This document shows positions 54,019 through 64,000 of a stretch of DNA of 64,000 bases, piece by piece. The position numbers were made by a program, and so were the translations under genes. Each line of letters opens with the position of its first letter. Within the stretch, counting starts at the first letter, position 1. Source of the DNA: Gammaproteobacteria bacterium HGW-Gammaproteobacteria-3 (GTDB lineage Bacteria; Pseudomonadota; Gammaproteobacteria; Methylococcales; Methylomonadaceae). The notes beneath the pieces were generated by a model, which saw only the letters and a program-made list of their open reading frames with translations, searched no databases and had not been told where the DNA came from. The DNA is taken from NCBI GenBank assembly GCA_002843155.1, contig PGZD01000002.1, positions 1-64,000 of the forward strand, in the 5' to 3' direction.

Positions 54019-54189
54019 TCAAGGCATTAATTCGAAAGCGCTTTTTTCAGCGCCGCATTCAGGGCAAAGCCAGTCATCGGGAATATCGTCCCAGCGGGTG
54101 CCTGGATCGATACCCCCTTCAGGGTCGCCTATTTCTTCATCATAAATATGACCGCATTCTAAACATTGGTATTTTTTGAAATCCGACAT
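54019..54189 (-). CDS. Rubredoxin
   Basis: A 56-residue iron-sulfur protein with one iron held by four cysteines: [15 protein letters not shown] and [16 protein letters not shown], the two CxxC loops of rubredoxins, with the conserved aromatic and [12 protein letters not shown] centre. It carries single electrons between a reductase and an acceptor such as an alkane hydroxylase, a superoxide or peroxide reductase, or a rubrerythrin. The gene is small but unambiguous. It leads a likely operon with its reductase. Confidence 0.96.
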   Translation of the reverse strand: MSDFKKYQCLECGHIYDEEIGDPEGGIDPGTRWDDIPDDWLCPECGAEKSAFELMP

Positions 54190-54245
54190 GTGTGTACCTC
54201 GAGTTTGGGAGTGAAAAGAGTCGATGCCAATTAATCCGGGTTTAA

Positions 54246-54275
54246 GTTATAACGCATTAATCCCTGTCATGGCAA
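54246..54275 (-). promoter_or_regulatory. Putative sigma-70 promoter for the rubredoxin operon
   Basis: On the minus strand TTGCCA (54270-54275) and TATAAC (54246-54251) are separated by 18 bases. They lie 57 bases before the rubredoxin start and just past the rnt stop. This suggests that the rubredoxin-reductase-phosphatase-tus string can be transcribed separately from rnt. Confidence 0.5.
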
Positions 54276-54286
54276 TCCGGATATTG

Positions 54287-54910
54287 CTAACCTGCCAAGG
54301 CTTCCAGTTGTTTCCAGCGGTTGATGATCAGGCAAAAAAGTTCCGCTGTTTTTTCGGCGTCGTAAAGTGCGGCATGGGCGTTGTCATTGTTCCATTCAAG
54401 TCCTGCGGCTTCGGCAATCTTGGCCAGTACGGTCTGTCGATAAGCCAGGCCGCCCAAGGTGGCGGTGTCAAAAGTGCTGAAAGGGTGAAACGGACTGCGT
54501 TTGATCTGGGTGCGTTGAATGGCGGCGTTTAAAAAGCCGATGTCGAACGCCGGATTGTGTCCGACTAAAATGGCGCGTGTGCAGTTGTTTCGTTTTACCG
54601 CTTTTTTGATGGGTGTGAAAATTTTATCGAGCGCGTCTTTTTCCTCAATCGCCATTCGAAACGGATGATACGGATCGATGCCGTTGAATTTGAGCGCGGA
54701 GGCGTCCAGCTCAGAGTTTTTGAAAGGAAGGATATGAGTGGCGTGACGTTCGGTGATTTCAAGGTTACCCTGCTTGTTAAGCTCGACAATGACAGCGGCA
54801 ATTTCCAGTAACGGGTTTTTTTTGGGATTGAAGCCGCCGGTTTCGATATCGACAACGACTGGCAAGTAACCCCTGAAGCGGTTTTCTAGCGGAATGGTGT
54901 TTATTTCCAT
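54287..54910 (-). CDS. rnt: Ribonuclease T
   Basis: A DEDD-family 3'-5' exoribonuclease that trims tRNA and other RNA ends. The 207 residues from Met at 54910 (EINTIPLENRFRGYLPVVVDIETGGF) match the family start. The DEDDh residues are in DIETGG, VGHNPAFDIGFL and HAALYDAEKT. It is upstream of rubredoxin on the same strand and divergent from mlaA. Confidence 0.94.
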   Translation of the reverse strand: MEINTIPLENRFRGYLPVVVDIETGGFNPKKNPLLEIAAVIVELNKQGNLEITERHATHILPFKNSELDASALKFNGIDPYHPFRMAIEEKDALDKIFTPIKKAVKRNNCTRAILVGHNPAFDIGFLNAAIQRTQIKRSPFHPFSTFDTATLGGLAYRQTVLAKIAEAAGLEWNNDNAHAALYDAEKTAELFCLIINRWKQLEALAG

Positions 54911-55049
54911 TGATTGTTCTGAAGCGTATAGGGCATGGAGCTGGCATGCATTGGTTAGAGATGCCAATACTCGATAGAGTGTAAGGTTTGTGGTATGTTA
55001 CGCGAAAAATGATAGATAAAAAAATTCTTGAAGTCTTGTGAGGCAAATA

Positions 55050-55820
55050 ATGGATAAGCAACAATTGTTAAGGCGCTTAGCTGGTTTACTGGTAGCCGTT
55101 GCATTGAGTGGTTGTGCCGGTACATCGCAAACTGTTTATGACGCGCGTGATCCTTGGCAAGGCTGGAACCGGGATGTCCAGAGCTTTAATGACGGTTTGG
55201 ATGACTATGTGATGAAGCCGGTGGCGAAAGGCTATCAATGGGTTACTCCCTCATTTGTCGATCGCGGCGTGACCAATTTTTTCAGTAATATCGATGATAT
55301 TGGTGTTACCATTAACGACTTGTTGCAATTCAAGCTGGCGCAAACCGGCTCCGATGGCGCGCGTTTCCTTGTCAACACGACGGCAGGTGTTGCCGGTTTG
55401 TTTGATGTGGCGACGCTGATTGATTTGCCCAAGCACAATGAAGATTTTGACCAAACCCTGGGTGTTTGGGGCGTACCGATGGGGCCTTATCTGGTATTGC
55501 CTTTCTTCGGACCCAGTTCGCCTCGCGGCGTTGGCGGTCTGGTCGGTGACGTTGCCATGAATCCTATCACTTATATCAACAGTCTGGCGATTACCGGCGG
55601 CTTGTTCACGCTCAATGCCGCAGACGAGAGGGCCGATAATCTGACTACCGAAAAAATTGCCACAGAGGCGGCCGTCGATCGTTATGATTTTTTCAAAAAT
55701 GCTTATTTGCAGCAAAGACGGTTTTTAGTGCTGGATGGCAATGTGCCTGAAGAAGAGGAAGAAATTGATCTTAATATGGATTTGGGTGACGAGAGCTTGA
55801 GGCCGGTCAACCCCTATTAG
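55050..55820 (+). CDS. mlaA: Outer-membrane lipid-asymmetry lipoprotein MlaA (VacJ)
   Basis: An outer-membrane lipoprotein that removes misplaced phospholipid from the outer leaflet and hands it to the Mla pathway. The 256 residues have lipobox LSGC (Cys at about 22) and the family core DPWQGWNRDVQSFND, FFSNIDDIGVTINDLLQFK and GPYLVLPFFGPSSPRG. The tail is acidic (PEEEEEIDLNMDLGDESL). ATG 55050 is preferred over an in-frame GTG at 55038 because AGG lies six bases before it. The MCE transporter in this window could be its partner. Confidence 0.95.
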   Translation: MDKQQLLRRLAGLLVAVALSGCAGTSQTVYDARDPWQGWNRDVQSFNDGLDDYVMKPVAKGYQWVTPSFVDRGVTNFFSNIDDIGVTINDLLQFKLAQTGSDGARFLVNTTAGVAGLFDVATLIDLPKHNEDFDQTLGVWGVPMGPYLVLPFFGPSSPRGVGGLVGDVAMNPITYINSLAITGGLFTLNAADERADNLTTEKIATEAAVDRYDFFKNAYLQQRRFLVLDGNVPEEEEEIDLNMDLGDESLRPVNPY

Positions 55821-55830
55821 GCTTGGCATG

Positions 55831-55862
55831 TAACGGGTTGCCTGGGGCTAGGCCGCCCGTTA
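55831..55862. terminator. Bidirectional terminator between mlaA and pyrC
   Basis: TAACGGG and CCCGTTA pair with an inner GCCT/AGGC pair, making a nested stem in the 51-base gap between the convergent genes. A T-rich tail (TTGTCTTTCT) follows on the plus strand. Confidence 0.6.
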
Positions 55863-55871
55863 TTGTCTTTC

Positions 55872-56906
55872 TCAGTCCCGGATTTTCCAGGCTAATGTTT
55901 CTCCTGCCTTTAGCGGTGTGATGGCGACAGCTTCGCTGCCATAGACATCAGGCACATTCCAGGTCGATTTAATCAGCGTGAGCGTGTCTGAGTTTCTGGG
56001 TAATTGATAAAAGTCAGGGCCGTAAAAACTGGCGAAAGCTTCCAGTTTATCCAATGCATTGGCTTGTTCGAAAGCTTCCGCATAGAGTTCGATAGCGGCA
56101 TGGGCGCTGAAACAACCGGCGCAACCGCAGGCGTTTTCTTTTAAATGAGTCGGATGCGGCGCGCTATCGGTTCCTAAAAAAAACTTCGGATTACCGCTGG
56201 TTGCCGCCGTCACTAAAGCTTGCCGATGGTGTTCCCGTTTTAATATCGGCAGGCAATAAAAATGGGGTCGAATGCCTCCGGCCAGCAAGGCATTGCGGTT
56301 GTATAACAAATGTTGCGGCGTCAGGGTGGCGGCGACGCGGTCGGATGCAGCCAGCACAAAGTCTGCGGCTTCGCGGGTCGTGATGTGTTCGAGCACGATA
56401 CGCAGGGCAGGGAAGGTAGCAACGATGGCCTGTAGCAATTGCTCTATAAAGGCCTGTTCGCGGTCGAAAATATCGCAGTCAGCCGCCGCCGTTTCGCCAT
56501 GAATGAGCAAAGGAATGTCGTATTTTTCCAGCGCTTCAAATATCGGATAGACCGATTTTATATCGGCAACACCGGCTTCGGAATGGGTCGTGGCGCCCGC
56601 AGGATACAGTTTAAAAGCGTGAATATAAGGCGATTGCGCTGCTTTTTTGATTTCTTCAAGCGAAGTGGCGGCGGTCAGGTAAAGTGTCATCAAAGGCGTG
56701 AAATTCAGATGACTGGGGACGGCGGCCAGTATTTCTCGGCGATAAGCCAGCGCCTGATCGACAGTGGTGACCGGTGGTTTCAGGTTGGGCATGATAATGG
56801 CCCGTGCAAACCGGCGTGCTGTGTAGGGCAGGACGGTTTTTAAGATGTCGCCGTTTCTGACATGTAAATGCCAGTCATCGGGTCGGGTGAGCGTGAGTTT
56901 GTTCAT
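55872..56906 (-). CDS. pyrC: Dihydroorotase
   Basis: Closes carbamoyl aspartate to dihydroorotate in pyrimidine synthesis. The 344 residues match the E. coli PyrC type. The zinc ligands are in DDWHLHVR, the carboxylated lysine in [12 protein letters not shown], His in IHGETA and [10 protein letters not shown], and the catalytic Asp in FLGTDSAPH. It is a single gene, divergent from fmdB. Confidence 0.96.
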   Translation of the reverse strand: MNKLTLTRPDDWHLHVRNGDILKTVLPYTARRFARAIIMPNLKPPVTTVDQALAYRREILAAVPSHLNFTPLMTLYLTAATSLEEIKKAAQSPYIHAFKLYPAGATTHSEAGVADIKSVYPIFEALEKYDIPLLIHGETAAADCDIFDREQAFIEQLLQAIVATFPALRIVLEHITTREAADFVLAASDRVAATLTPQHLLYNRNALLAGGIRPHFYCLPILKREHHRQALVTAATSGNPKFFLGTDSAPHPTHLKENACGCAGCFSAHAAIELYAEAFEQANALDKLEAFASFYGPDFYQLPRNSDTLTLIKSTWNVPDVYGSEAVAITPLKAGETLAWKIRD

Positions 56907-56975
56907 GATAAAGTTAAGGTAGGGTGAAAAATCCAGAATTCTCTTCGGCAGGATTCATTATACGCATCGTAGATC

Positions 56976-57019
56976 AAAATTCGGCTCCTCACCTTACGCT
57001 AGGTGAGGAGCCGAATTTT
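56976..57019. repeat. REP-like palindrome copy 2
   Basis: A perfect 19-bp stem (AAAATTCGGCTCCTCACCT with its complement at 57001-57019) and a six-base loop TACGCT. It lies between divergent pyrC and fmdB, so it is not a normal terminator for either. The core CTCACCTTACGCTAGGTGAG is one base from the reverse complement of the core at 9310-9329. Confidence 0.75.
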
Positions 57020-57110
57020 GAAGTGCGAAAGGTATATTTTATTTAATGGGTCTTGAAAAACCAAAGCAAGACCTTATTAATCAGTTTATTTTTTGTTTTT
57101 GGAGTGGTCA

Positions 57111-57383
57111 ATGCCTATATACGAATATCAATGCCAAGCTTGTGGTCATGAGCATGAAGCGTTGCAAAAAATGGATGCCGAACCTTTGCTTCATTGTCCG
57201 GCATGCAGCCGACCCGAATTAATGAAAAAAATTTCGGCGGCCGGGTTCAGATTGAAAGGCGGGGGCTGGTATGAAACCGATTTTAAAAGCGGCGCGAAGA
57301 AAAATATCGCCAATGAATCGTCTGCTCCAACGCCCGCAGCAACTGCGGGTTCCTGTGCCGGAGGCGGCTGCGCTGCGAAATAG
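57111..57383 (+). CDS. FmdB-type zinc-ribbon protein
   Basis: A 90-residue protein whose N-terminal 45 residues form the FmdB/putative regulatory zinc ribbon (PIYEYQCQACGHEHE and HCPACSRPELMKKISAAGF, two CxxC). It is followed by a Gly/Ala/Ser-rich tail with GSCAGGGCAAK. The function is unknown; family members are often next to aspS, as here (68 bases upstream). The start at 57111 is the family-typical MPIYEY; an upstream in-frame Met is rejected. Confidence 0.93.
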   Translation: MPIYEYQCQACGHEHEALQKMDAEPLLHCPACSRPELMKKISAAGFRLKGGGWYETDFKSGAKKNIANESSAPTPAATAGSCAGGGCAAK

Positions 57384-57451
57384 TTCCCACTTGCATAAGC
57401 GGTTTGAAGCAAGTAATATCGGCAATTTTTTAGCTAGACACGAGAAACCTT

Positions 57452-59242
57452 ATGCGTACACACAAGTGTGGCGAACTAACGACCCAACACCTAGGACAAG
57501 CGGTTGCATTATGCGGCTGGGTTCATCGTCGCCGTGATCACGGCGGCGTCATCTTCATTGATCTGCGCGACCGCGCAGGTCTCGTGCAGGTGGTGTTTGA
57601 TCCTGATGCGCCCGGTAGCTTTGCTATCGCCGAAAGCGTGCGCAGTGAGTATGTCCTGCGTATTGAGGGCATTGTTCGCGAGCGCCCCGAAGGTACGCAT
57701 AATGCCAATATGGTGACCGGTGCGGTCGAGGTATTGGCTAAAGGCATAGAAGTGTTGAACGAGTCCGAAACACCGCCGTTTCCGCTGGAAAGCGAGATTG
57801 AAGTCAACGAGGAAACCCGGCTTCGTTATCGCTATATCGACCTGCGCCGCAGTGTCATGATGCAAAACATGAAAGTACGCCGTGACGTGACGCGTCATTT
57901 GCGCCGGTATCTGGATGATCACGAGTTTTTCGAAATTGAAACGCCGTACCTGACCAAGGCCACGCCGGAAGGTGCGCGTGACTATATCGTGCCGAGCCGT
58001 ACCCATCAGAATTCGTTTTTTGCCTTGCCGCAATCGCCGCAGTTGTACAAGCAATTACTGATGATCGCGGGCATGGACCGTTATTATCAAGTGGTGCGCT
58101 GTTTTCGCGACGAAGACTTGCGCGCCGACCGTCAGCCTGAATTTACCCAGCTCGATATCGAAACTTCATTTATGGACGAGCGGCAAATCATGGCTATTAT
58201 GGAAGACATGATTCGTGGCCTGTTCGCCGATATTATCAATGTCGATCTCGGTTCGCCGTTTCCGGTGATAAGCTATGACGAAGCGCTGCGCCGCTACGGC
58301 TCCGACCGTCCCGACCTGCGCGTGCCGCTGGAGCTGGTCGATATTGCCGAGGAGATGAAAGATGTCGATTTTAAAGTCTTCTCGGGCCCCGCTTTCGACC
58401 CCAACGGCCGTGTGGCGGCGCTGCGGTTGCCTTCGGGGGCCGACTTGAGCCGCAAGGAAATCGATGATCTGGCCCGGTTCGTCGGTATCTACGGCGCCAA
58501 AGGCCTGGCTTACATCAAAGTCAACGATCTGGCCGCCGGCAGCGAAGGTTTGCAATCCCCTATCGTCAAATATGTTCCCGATGAGGTATGGACCAAAGTC
58601 ATGGAAAAAGTCGCCGCGCAAAACGGAGACCTGATTTTCTTTGGCGCCGATAAAGCGGCCATTGTCAATGAAGCCATGGGCGCGTTGCGGGTCAAATTAG
58701 GCGTCGATCGTAATTTGCTGGTCGGCGACTGGAAGCCGGTGTGGGTGGTTGATTTCCCGATGTTCGCCTGGGATGACAAAGCCCAGCGCTACAGCGCCAT
58801 TCATCATCCTTTTACCGCACCGAGTTGTTCCGTGGAAGCTCTGGTGGCCAATCCCGGTCAGGCATTGTCGCGCGCCTACGATCTGGTGTTGAACGGCACC
58901 GAAGTCGGTGGCGGCTCGATTCGTATCAACCGCACGGCGATGCAGAAAACCGTATTCGATATTCTCGGCATCGGTCATGAAGAAGCCCGCGAAAAATTCG
59001 GCTTTTTGCTGGATGCACTGAAATACGGCGCGCCTCCGCACGGCGGTATTGCTTTCGGACTGGATCGCCTGGTTATGCTGATGACCGGCGAAAGCTCGAT
59101 TCGTGAGGTGATCGCTTTCCCGAAAACCCAGACAGCGGCTTGTCCGTTGTTCAATGCGCCGGCTCAGGTCAGCGAGGAGCAGTTGAAAGAACTGGGTATC
59201 AGGCTGCGCAAGCCTTCGGTCAAAGTGGACAAGGAAGACTGA
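57452..59242 (+). CDS. aspS: Aspartyl-tRNA synthetase
   Basis: Charges tRNA(Asp), and tRNA(Asn) if non-discriminating. The 596 residues have an N-terminal OB-fold ([22 protein letters not shown]), the class II core with [20 protein letters not shown], the bacterial GAD insertion (about 300-410) and the C-terminal [10 protein letters not shown]. It follows fmdB and precedes nadA. Confidence 0.96.
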   Translation: MRTHKCGELTTQHLGQAVALCGWVHRRRDHGGVIFIDLRDRAGLVQVVFDPDAPGSFAIAESVRSEYVLRIEGIVRERPEGTHNANMVTGAVEVLAKGIEVLNESETPPFPLESEIEVNEETRLRYRYIDLRRSVMMQNMKVRRDVTRHLRRYLDDHEFFEIETPYLTKATPEGARDYIVPSRTHQNSFFALPQSPQLYKQLLMIAGMDRYYQVVRCFRDEDLRADRQPEFTQLDIETSFMDERQIMAIMEDMIRGLFADIINVDLGSPFPVISYDEALRRYGSDRPDLRVPLELVDIAEEMKDVDFKVFSGPAFDPNGRVAALRLPSGADLSRKEIDDLARFVGIYGAKGLAYIKVNDLAAGSEGLQSPIVKYVPDEVWTKVMEKVAAQNGDLIFFGADKAAIVNEAMGALRVKLGVDRNLLVGDWKPVWVVDFPMFAWDDKAQRYSAIHHPFTAPSCSVEALVANPGQALSRAYDLVLNGTEVGGGSIRINRTAMQKTVFDILGIGHEEAREKFGFLLDALKYGAPPHGGIAFGLDRLVMLMTGESSIREVIAFPKTQTAACPLFNAPAQVSEEQLKELGIRLRKPSVKVDKED

Positions 59243-59301
59243 TCGTTTCAGGGGGAATAGGCCGCACGATCAGGAAACAAAAACGTGATTGCGCGGTCAA
59301 A

Positions 59302-60423
59302 ATGAAAAACAAACAGGTTTTACTTATGACTACTGCCACTTTCCCCATTCAAGATTACGCCCTGCTCGATGATGACGAATGCGCCGCCCGTATCGTCGCC
59401 GCCAAGGAAAAACTCGGTGATCGCTGCGTGATTCTGGGGCATCATTATCAGCGGGATGAAGTTTTCAAACATGCCGATTATTACGGGGACTCGCTGAAAT
59501 TGTCCCGCGATGCCGCCGCGTCCGATGCCGAGTACATTGTGTTCTGCGGTGTGCATTTTATGGCCGAAGTCGCCGATATTCTATCGCGACCCGAGCAAAT
59601 CGCCATTTTGCCGGATATGGCGGCCGGATGCTCCATGGCCGACATGGCCAATTTAATCAAAGTCAATAAATGCTGGCAAGAGTTATCCCGGGTTTTGGAT
59701 CCCGATGTAACGGTGACGCCGGTGACTTACATCAATTCCGCCGCCGATCTCAAAGCTTTTTGCGGGCGTCATGAAGGTATTGTCTGCACGTCATCGAATG
59801 CCCGTAAAATATTGGAATGGAGTTTCGACAGGCGCGGGAAAGTGTTGTTTTTCCCCGATCAACATCTAGGCCGCAATACCGGCTATGACATGGGGATTCC
59901 TCTGGCGGAAATGGTGGTTTGGGATTTCGATAAACCGCAGGGCGGCTTGACCGAGGCGCAAATACGCGACGCGAAAATTATTTTATGGAAAGGTTTTTGT
60001 TCCGTGCATCAGATGTTCAAGCCGGAACATATCGACCGGTTTTTAGAGCGCTACCCGGAAACCCAGGTCATTTCACATCCCGAGGCCAGTTTTGAGGTAT
60101 GCAGGAAGTCCGATTATGTCGGTTCCACCGAGTACATCATAAAAGTAGTGAGGGAAGCACCAGCGGGTAGCCGCTGGCTGGTGGGCACCGAGTTGAACCT
60201 GGTCAACAGGCTTAATGAGCAGTGCAAGGAGCAGGATAAGCATATTCATTTCATGTCGCCTACCGTTTGCATGTGCTCAACCATGTTCAGAACCGATCCG
60301 CAGCATTTGGCCTGGGTGCTTGAAAATCTGGCGGCGGGCCATGTCGTCAACAGAATTGAAGTGCCGGAAAAAGAAGCCGCATCGGCTAAAAAAGCGCTGG
60401 ATAGCATGTTGTCGATACATTAA
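59302..60423 (+). CDS. nadA: Quinolinate synthase NadA
   Basis: A [4Fe-4S] enzyme that makes quinolinate from iminoaspartate and dihydroxyacetone phosphate in NAD synthesis. Family blocks are VILGHHYQRDEV, YGDSLKLSRDA, LPDMAAGCSMADMA, VTYINSAADLKA, VCTSSNA, HPEASFEV and MSPTVCMCSTM with cluster cysteines. It is about 373 residues from ATG 59302; ATG 59326 is an equally possible start. The frame is open back into aspS, but those codons are rejected. It ends at a strong terminator. Confidence 0.95.
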   Translation: MKNKQVLLMTTATFPIQDYALLDDDECAARIVAAKEKLGDRCVILGHHYQRDEVFKHADYYGDSLKLSRDAAASDAEYIVFCGVHFMAEVADILSRPEQIAILPDMAAGCSMADMANLIKVNKCWQELSRVLDPDVTVTPVTYINSAADLKAFCGRHEGIVCTSSNARKILEWSFDRRGKVLFFPDQHLGRNTGYDMGIPLAEMVVWDFDKPQGGLTEAQIRDAKIILWKGFCSVHQMFKPEHIDRFLERYPETQVISHPEASFEVCRKSDYVGSTEYIIKVVREAPAGSRWLVGTELNLVNRLNEQCKEQDKHIHFMSPTVCMCSTMFRTDPQHLAWVLENLAAGHVVNRIEVPEKEAASAKKALDSMLSIH

Positions 60424-60456
60424 ACAGGCTTCTTTTTTAAGCATAAAAATAACAGC

Positions 60457-60490
60457 AGCCGTTGCATAACATTCATGCAACGGCTTTTTT
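60457..60490 (+). terminator. Rho-independent terminator of aspS-nadA
   Basis: A perfect 11-bp stem (AGCCGTTGCAT and ATGCAACGGCT), a seven-base loop, then TTTTT, 33 bases after nadA. The remaining 238 bases up to nqrA should hold the nqr promoter, but I cannot name its boxes. Confidence 0.92.
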
Positions 60491-60677
60491 ATGGCTTGTC
60501 GATTGACGCCGGTTTGGGAAATGATGCGGTTACTGGCTGTTAACAATGGCTGGATTGACCTGCTCCGGCAGTGTGGGGACGGTGTCATAAACAGATGGCC
60601 AATCTTGAGAAATCGACTTTTTTGTGCTGTAATGGGACGCTTATGTCTTTTTTGTGCCTCATGATTTGCGGTTTTAA

Positions 60678-62077
<1,400 letters not shown>

Positions 62078-62078
<1 letters not shown>

Positions 62079-63280
62079 TGTCGGCTAGAGAATTATTAGA
62101 TAGCATAGAGCCGCATTTTACCAAAGGCGGCAAGTTGGAAAAGTATTACGGTCTCTACGAGATGGTGGATACTTTTATCTACACACCCTCTGAAGTAACG
62201 CGCGGCGCAACGCATGTCCGGGACGGAAACGATCTGAAACGGACCATGACCTTTGTCGTGATTGCAACATTTTTCTGTGTCCTGATGGCCATGTATAACA
62301 CCGGTTATCAGGCCAATCTGGCAATGGCCGCGCTGGGGCGCGCGGAAGCTGACGGCTGGCGCAGCATTCCGATGCTGGTGTTCGGCTACAACTCCATGAA
62401 CCCCTTGTCGAACCTTATTCATGGCGCGTTATATTTTCTGCCGATATATATTGTCACGCTGGCTGTCGGCGGTGTATGGGAAGTCCTGTTTGCGACCGTG
62501 CGCGGCCATGAAGTCAATGAAGGCTTTCTGGTTTCGTCGATGCTGTACACTTTGATCATGCCGCCTGATATGCCGCTGTGGCAAGTGGGGCTGGGCATTT
62601 CGTTCGGTATTGTGATCGGCAAGGAAGTTTTCGGGGGCACCGGTAAAAACTTTTTAAACCCTGCCTTGACGGGTCGGGCATTTTTGTATTTTGCCTATCC
62701 GGCTTCCATATCCGGTGATTCTGTCTGGGTTGCGGTTGACGGCTATACCGCCGCCACGCCTCTGGGGTTGGCGGCTACCGGTGGTCTGGATGCCGTGCAT
62801 TCAGCCGGGTATGGCTGGTTTCAGGCATTCTTTGGTTTTATGCCCGGGTGTCTCGGCGAGACTTCGACTCTGGCGATTTTAATCGGCATGGCTTTTCTTC
62901 TATACACGAAAATAGCTTCTTATCGCATTGTCGCGGGTGTGTTTCTGGGTATGGTGCTGATGTCACTCGTCTTTAATGTCATCGGCAGTGACACCAATCC
63001 CATGTTCGCGTTTCCTTGGTATTGGCATCTGGCCGTCGGCGGATTCGCTTTTGGCATGGTGTACATGGCGACTGACCCGGTCAGCGCCGCGATGACCGAT
63101 ACCGGACGCTGGATTTTTGGCGGTTTAATAGGGGTGATGACGGTTTTGATTCGGGTTGTGAATCCGGCTTTCCCGGAAGGCATTATGTTGGCAATTCTGT
63201 TTTCAAACATGTTCGCGCCTATCATTGACTATTTTGTCGTTCAGGCAAATATCAGAAGAAGGGTGAAGCGTCATGCCTAA
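62078..63280 (+). CDS. nqrB: Na+-translocating NADH:quinone reductase subunit B
   Basis: A membrane subunit of Nqr, 400 residues with about ten hydrophobic helices. The covalent FMN threonine lies in [10 protein letters not shown] (the SxAT-type motif near residue 225), and [28 protein letters not shown] is family-typical. It overlaps nqrA at its start and nqrC at its end. Confidence 0.95.
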
Positions 63281-64000
63281 CGAAAAAAAATTCGAACATT
63301 ACGAAAAATTTAAAGTTTACGCCAACAAGATTCTGGCGTTAAAGAACGACAGTCTGGAAAAAACGCTGGCGATTGCCTTGTCCTTGTGTTTTGTCTGTGC
63401 GATTTTGGTTTCTTTCGCCGCCGTGGCGCTGAGGCCTTTGCAAGCCGACAATAAAGCTTTGGATATGAAGCGGAATATTCTCGATGTGGCCGGTCTGCTG
63501 CAAGAAGGCGTCGATGTCAACCAGGCTTTCAGTGAGCAAATCGAAGCCAAACTGGTGAATCTTGAAACCGGTGACTATGTCGAAGGCATGGATGTTGAAG
63601 CTTATGATCAGCGTCAGGCCACTAAAGATCCGGCCCAAAGCATCGCTATTCCGGCGGACAAGGATATTGCCAGTATCAAGCGCAAGGCTAAAATCGCTAA
63701 AGTGTATCTGGTCAAGCAAGGTGATAAAACCCAATCCATTATCCTGCCGGTCAGTGGTTACGGCTTATGGTCCACTTTATACGGTTTTTTGGCTCTGGAA
63801 GCGGATGGCCAGACAGTACAAAGCATCAACTTCTACGATCAGGCGGAAACACCCGGATTAGGCGGCGAAGTGGTCAATCCGAAGTGGCGCGCCTTATGGC
63901 AAGGTAAAAAAGTTTATAACGAAGCAGGTGATGTGGCTTTGGCCCTGATCAAAGGTACGGTCGATACCGGCAAACCGGGTTCCGAATACAAGGTGGACGG
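63273..64000 (+). CDS. nqrC: Na+-translocating NADH:quinone reductase subunit C (cut by window end)
   Basis: Starts inside the end of nqrB (ATG 63273) and is open to the window edge, giving 242 codons here. An N-terminal cytoplasmic stretch is followed by one transmembrane helix (about 30-53) and a periplasmic FMN-binding domain with [19 protein letters not shown] and [14 protein letters not shown]. The threonine that carries FMN should lie just beyond the window. nqrDEF presumably follow. Confidence 0.94.
   Translation, partial: MPNEKKFEHYEKFKVYANKILALKNDSLEKTLAIALSLCFVCAILVSFAAVALRPLQADNKALDMKRNILDVAGLLQEGVDVNQAFSEQIEAKLVNLETGDYVEGMDVEAYDQRQATKDPAQSIAIPADKDIASIKRKAKIAKVYLVKQGDKTQSIILPVSGYGLWSTLYGFLALEADGQTVQSINFYDQAETPGLGGEVVNPKWRALWQGKKVYNEAGDVALALIKGTVDTGKPGSEYKVD

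Overview
The window looks like chromosomal DNA of a free-living gammaproteobacterium. Support comes from dusB-fis next to purH-purD, RNase T, FxsA, HrpA, a Mla-type lipid system, an Nqr operon and an RF2 gene with the classical programmed frameshift. The PPi-type PEP carboxykinase candidate, the rubredoxin pair and the tus genes would fit a Methylococcales-like (methanotroph-related) host. That is inference only: the window holds no methane or methanol oxidation gene. I see no rRNA, tRNA, CRISPR, phage or intact insertion sequence. Most of the window is dense housekeeping sequence with short operons on both strands.

Layout. 0-13 kb: aminotransferase; dksA-gluQ; cutA-dsbD-tlpA (periplasmic thiol chemistry); fxsA; uvrD; gap-pyk (lower glycolysis); a coiled-coil orphan. 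13-23 kb: hrpA; a 1154-residue probable PPi-dependent PEP carboxykinase; a PaaK/CapK-like adenylating enzyme; a secreted TPR protein. 23-26 kb: prfB-lysS. 26-34 kb: a fatty-acid cluster in which an acyltransferase/hydrolase fusion is translationally coupled to fadA and fadB, with fadE behind. 34-38 kb: an MCE/Mla-type lipid ABC transporter (STAS-MlaE fusion, MlaF, MlaD, lipoprotein). 38-41 kb: ArsR-like regulator with an unrecognised N-terminal half, a His/Gly/Tyr repeat protein, an Slp lipoprotein and a beta-propeller protein. 41-45 kb: molybdate regulon modABC-mop with divergent modE and a perfect ModE-type operator. 45-49.4 kb: dusB-fis-purH-purD. 49.4-55 kb: a minus-strand string rnt, rubredoxin, rubredoxin reductase, PAS/SpoIIE phosphatase, tusD, tusC, followed by a decayed-looking stretch where tusB might be expected. 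55-64 kb: mlaA, pyrC, fmdB-aspS-nadA and nqrABC, with nqrC cut by the window edge.

The most unusual points are these. gluQ has no ATG, GTG or TTG start and seems to begin at an ATA overlapping the dksA stop. DsbD carries two tandem N-terminal alpha domains. A PAS-SpoIIE phosphatase is coupled by an ATGA overlap to tusDC and lies behind a rubredoxin/reductase pair. The PPi-PEPCK and the acyltransferase-hydrolase/beta-oxidation cluster are also notable. One palindromic REP-like core occurs twice, 47 kb apart and in opposite orientation. I found no wholly new defence or mobile system. The rubredoxin-phosphatase-tus string is the best candidate for an undescribed functional module.
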